Positions 4,063 through 5,522 of a stretch of DNA of 5,522 nucleotides are shown piece after piece. The stretch is from NCBI GenBank assembly GCA_035642125.1, contig DASQSZ010000509.1, positions 1 through 5,522 of the forward strand, in the 5' to 3' direction. Position 1 is the stretch's first letter. Every line of letters begins with the position of its first letter. The notes under the pieces are model-generated. The model was not told the origin of the DNA. It did not search any database and saw only the letters and a list, made by a program, of their open reading frames with translations. The DNA is from CALAED01 sp937891035. GTDB lineage: Bacteria; Actinomycetota; Actinomycetes; Streptosporangiales; Streptosporangiaceae. The position numbers and the translations under genes are program-made.

Positions 4063-4674
4063 TCAGGTCCCGGCCGGTGCGGTGAGCCGGTCGATCACGG
4101 CCACGACGCCGTCGATCGCCGCGGTACGCCGTACCGCAATGGACATCAGCCGTGGTTCGGCCACGTGCCCGATGAGCGTCACCACGCCCTGGTCGACGCG
4201 CACCGAAATCGTTTCAGGCCCGGCCCGCAGGAGCCGATCGACGATCTCCTCCCGTACATCGGCCCGGATCTCGTCATCGCCGCGCGTGAACACCCGGACC
4301 AGGTCGCGGCGGCTGACGATGCCGATCAGAAAGGCGCGATCGTCCACGACGGGCAGCCGCCGCACCCCGTGCCGGTACAGGGTGCGAGCCGCATCAGCGA
4401 TGCTCGCATCGGGGCCGATGGTGATCGGCGGCGCCGACATGAGCTGGCCCGCGGTCAGCGCGCCCCGCCGACCGCCGCCCCTGTCCTCCTCCGTCGCCGC
4501 CGCCAGCAGGTCGGCCGCGGTAACGACCCCGATCACCCGATGTCCCTCACCGACCACCGGCAACGCGCTGAGGCCGCGATCGGTCATCACTTTCGCGAGG
4601 TCCTTGAACGAGGCGCCCTTGTAGGCGGTGACGACCGCCTTCGTCATCACATCCCGTACGGTGTACCGTCCCAT
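4063..4674 (-). CDS. CBS-CBS-BON domain protein
   Basis: The 203-residue product starts at ATG 4674, where homology begins (MGRYTVRDVMTKAVVTAYKG); AGGGGG lies about 10 nt upstream. In-frame codons up to 4824 look like non-coding extension. CBS 1 spans about residues 7-60 (VRDVMT, DRGLSALPVVGEGHRVIGVV, TAADLL). CBS 2 spans about 76-130 (AGQLMS, HGVRRLPVVDDRAFLIGIVS, RRDLVRVF). The BON domain covers about 137-197 (VREEIVDRLL, VRVDQGVVTLIGHVAEPRLM). Paired CBS modules bind adenine nucleotides and act as energy or ligand sensors; BON domains contact membranes or other surfaces. The fusion is common in actinobacteria, often with stress or hypoxia genes, but the target is unknown. It lies 180 bp after the hemolysin III gene on the same strand, with a dyad between, so it may have its own promoter. 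Confidence 0.9.
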   Translation of the reverse strand: MGRYTVRDVMTKAVVTAYKGASFKDLAKVMTDRGLSALPVVGEGHRVIGVVTAADLLAAATEEDRGGGRRGALTAGQLMSAPPITIGPDASIADAARTLYRHGVRRLPVVDDRAFLIGIVSRRDLVRVFTRGDDEIRADVREEIVDRLLRAGPETISVRVDQGVVTLIGHVAEPRLMSIAVRRTAAIDGVVAVIDRLTAPAGT

Positions 4675-4762
4675 GCCGGCCGACCCCCTCGGCGAGCCTG
4701 GGGAGTGGACAGGCGGGCCTTCGCGGGGTGTGCACGGCCGTACTGTCCGCTCCGCCTGCCAC

Positions 4763-4780
4763 CTGGTCCGATGGGACCAG
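4763..4780. promoter_or_regulatory. Perfect 7-bp dyad between the hemolysin III and CBS-BON genes
   Basis: CTGGTCC-GATG-GGACCAG is a perfect inverted repeat, 89 bp upstream of the CBS-BON start and 74 bp after the hemolysin III stop. It could be an operator for the CBS-BON gene or a terminator hairpin for the upstream gene; no T-run follows it. The half-sites are in the opposite order to the DosR/DevR box (GGGAC...GTCCC), so I do not call it one. Confidence 0.4.
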
Positions 4781-4853
4781 ATCTGGCTTTGCCGCCACGA
4801 TGCCGCCGGCCGCCCTGGCGCCATAGAGGCGAACGTCCCGCGACGTCAGAGCC

Positions 4854-5522
4854 CTAAATCGCGCGGTAGACGACGAAGGAGATCGCGACGTACTGCGCGA
4901 CGTACGCGGCGATCGTGAACGCGTGGAACACCTCGTGGAAGCCGAACCACCGCGGCGATGGATCGGGCCGGCGCAGCCCGTACACCAGGCCGCCCGCGCT
5001 GTAGAGCAGGCCGCCGACGCACACCAGCACGAGGGCGGCCACCCCGGCACCCTCCAGCAACTGGGGCAAGAACCCCGCCGCGACCCAGCCGAGCCCGATG
5101 TACAGCGCCGTATAGAGCCAGCGCGGCGCCCCCGACCAAAGCACCCGAAACGCGACTCCGGCCGCGGCGCCGGTCCAGATCACCGTCAGCACCACCACAC
5201 GCAGGTTGCCTTGCAAAGCCAGCATGGCGATCGGCGTGTAGGTGCCGGCGATCACGAGATAGATGTTCGCGTGGTCGAAGCGGCGCAGCCACCCGACGGC
5301 GCGCTCCGACCACTGGCCCCGGTGATAAAGCGCGGAGACCCCGAACAGCAGGACGGAGGTCAGCGCGTAGATGGCGGCGGCCAGTCGCGCGGTGAGCGTA
5401 GGGCCGAGGGCCACCAGCACGAGGCCGGCGATCAGCGCGGCGGGAAAGGCGCCCACGTGCAGCCAGCCGCGCAGCTTCGGCCGGACGGACTGGGCGATCT
5501 CGCCGACCTTGCGCCCCCGAGC
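4854..5522 (-). CDS. Hemolysin III / PAQR-family integral membrane protein (N-terminus beyond the right edge)
   Basis: The frame is open from the window edge through 222 residues to TAG 4856-4854. Residues before the GTG at 5456 (KLRGWLH, directly upstream) fit the conserved N-terminal segment of this family, so the true start lies outside the window. About seven membrane helices are visible. The family's metal-site motifs are intact in fragment numbering: SALYH (Ser63, His67), FDHANIYLVIAGTYTP with Asp83, and FHEVFH with His196 and His200 near the C-terminus. Bacterial members are named after Bacillus cereus hemolysin III, but most are chromosomal membrane proteins of uncertain role, structurally related to eukaryotic PAQR/adiponectin-type receptors with hydrolase-like zinc sites. 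Only some 10-30 N-terminal residues are probably missing. The CBS-BON gene follows on the same strand. Confidence 0.92.
   Translation of the reverse strand, partial: ARGRKVGEIAQSVRPKLRGWLHVGAFPAALIAGLVLVALGPTLTARLAAAIYALTSVLLFGVSALYHRGQWSERAVGWLRRFDHANIYLVIAGTYTPIAMLALQGNLRVVVLTVIWTGAAAGVAFRVLWSGAPRWLYTALYIGLGWVAAGFLPQLLEGAGVAALVLVCVGGLLYSAGGLVYGLRRPDPSPRWFGFHEVFHAFTIAAYVAQYVAISFVVYRAI

Noticed and set aside
4763..4780. DosR/DevR hypoxia box upstream of the CBS-BON gene
   Set aside because: The half-sites are GGTCC...GGACC, the reverse order of the DosR consensus, with a different spacing.
4165..5395. Plus-strand frames of 96-230 codons over the CBS-BON and hemolysin III genes
   Set aside because: They are opposite-strand shadows of two clearly recognised genes and have Arg/Pro-rich, domain-free sequences.
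4854..5456. Hemolysin III start at GTG 5456
   Set aside because: The conserved KLRGWLH segment lies upstream of it in frame, and the frame stays open to the window edge, so the start is outside.

Overview
The window comes from a high-GC actinobacterium. The evidence is strongly GC-biased third codon positions, GTG starts, Tat and Sec exported proteins with Ala-rich signal peptides, and a BlaI-type repressor with a TACTA/TAGTA-type operator. The gene set would suit a Streptosporangiales, Thermomonosporaceae or Streptomyces-like genome, but I cannot place it to genus.

Left part (1-930, minus strand). This stretch looks empty at first sight but reads as one long regulated leader. From right to left it holds a BlaI-type operator (909-929), a candidate promoter (795-823), a well-conserved cyclic-di-AMP (ydaO/yuaA-type) riboswitch (about 750-617), a 24-codon reading frame behind a very strong ribosome-binding site (599-525), a 7-bp tandem repeat with two alternative hairpins, and then the start (260) of a Tat-exported protein that runs off the left edge.

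Middle (1051-2816). A BlaI/MecI-family repressor gene (minus, 1517-1146) is divergent from a secreted coiled-coil plus NlpC/P60 peptidoglycan endopeptidase (plus, 1810-2748). Each has a copy of the same 19-bp operator in its promoter region, and a third copy sits upstream of the riboswitch. The simplest model is a small BlaI regulon for envelope or cell-wall enzymes, in which one target is also read by a c-di-AMP riboswitch. No M56 (BlaR/MecR-type) sensor protease gene follows blaI in this window.

Right part (2877-5522). An exported four-cysteine protein of unknown function (minus) has a 21-bp dyad upstream. A divergent 55-codon gene (plus, 3878-4045) encodes a small SH3/KOW-like protein and has a DasR-like site upstream. 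It converges on a CBS-CBS-BON protein (minus, 4674-4063), which is preceded by a hemolysin III/PAQR-family membrane protein (minus) cut by the right edge. Hairpins between 2769 and 2816 probably end the convergent NlpC/P60 and secreted-protein transcripts.

The most notable observation is the pairing of a BlaI operator and a c-di-AMP riboswitch on one transcript, next to a BlaI-controlled NlpC/P60 hydrolase.
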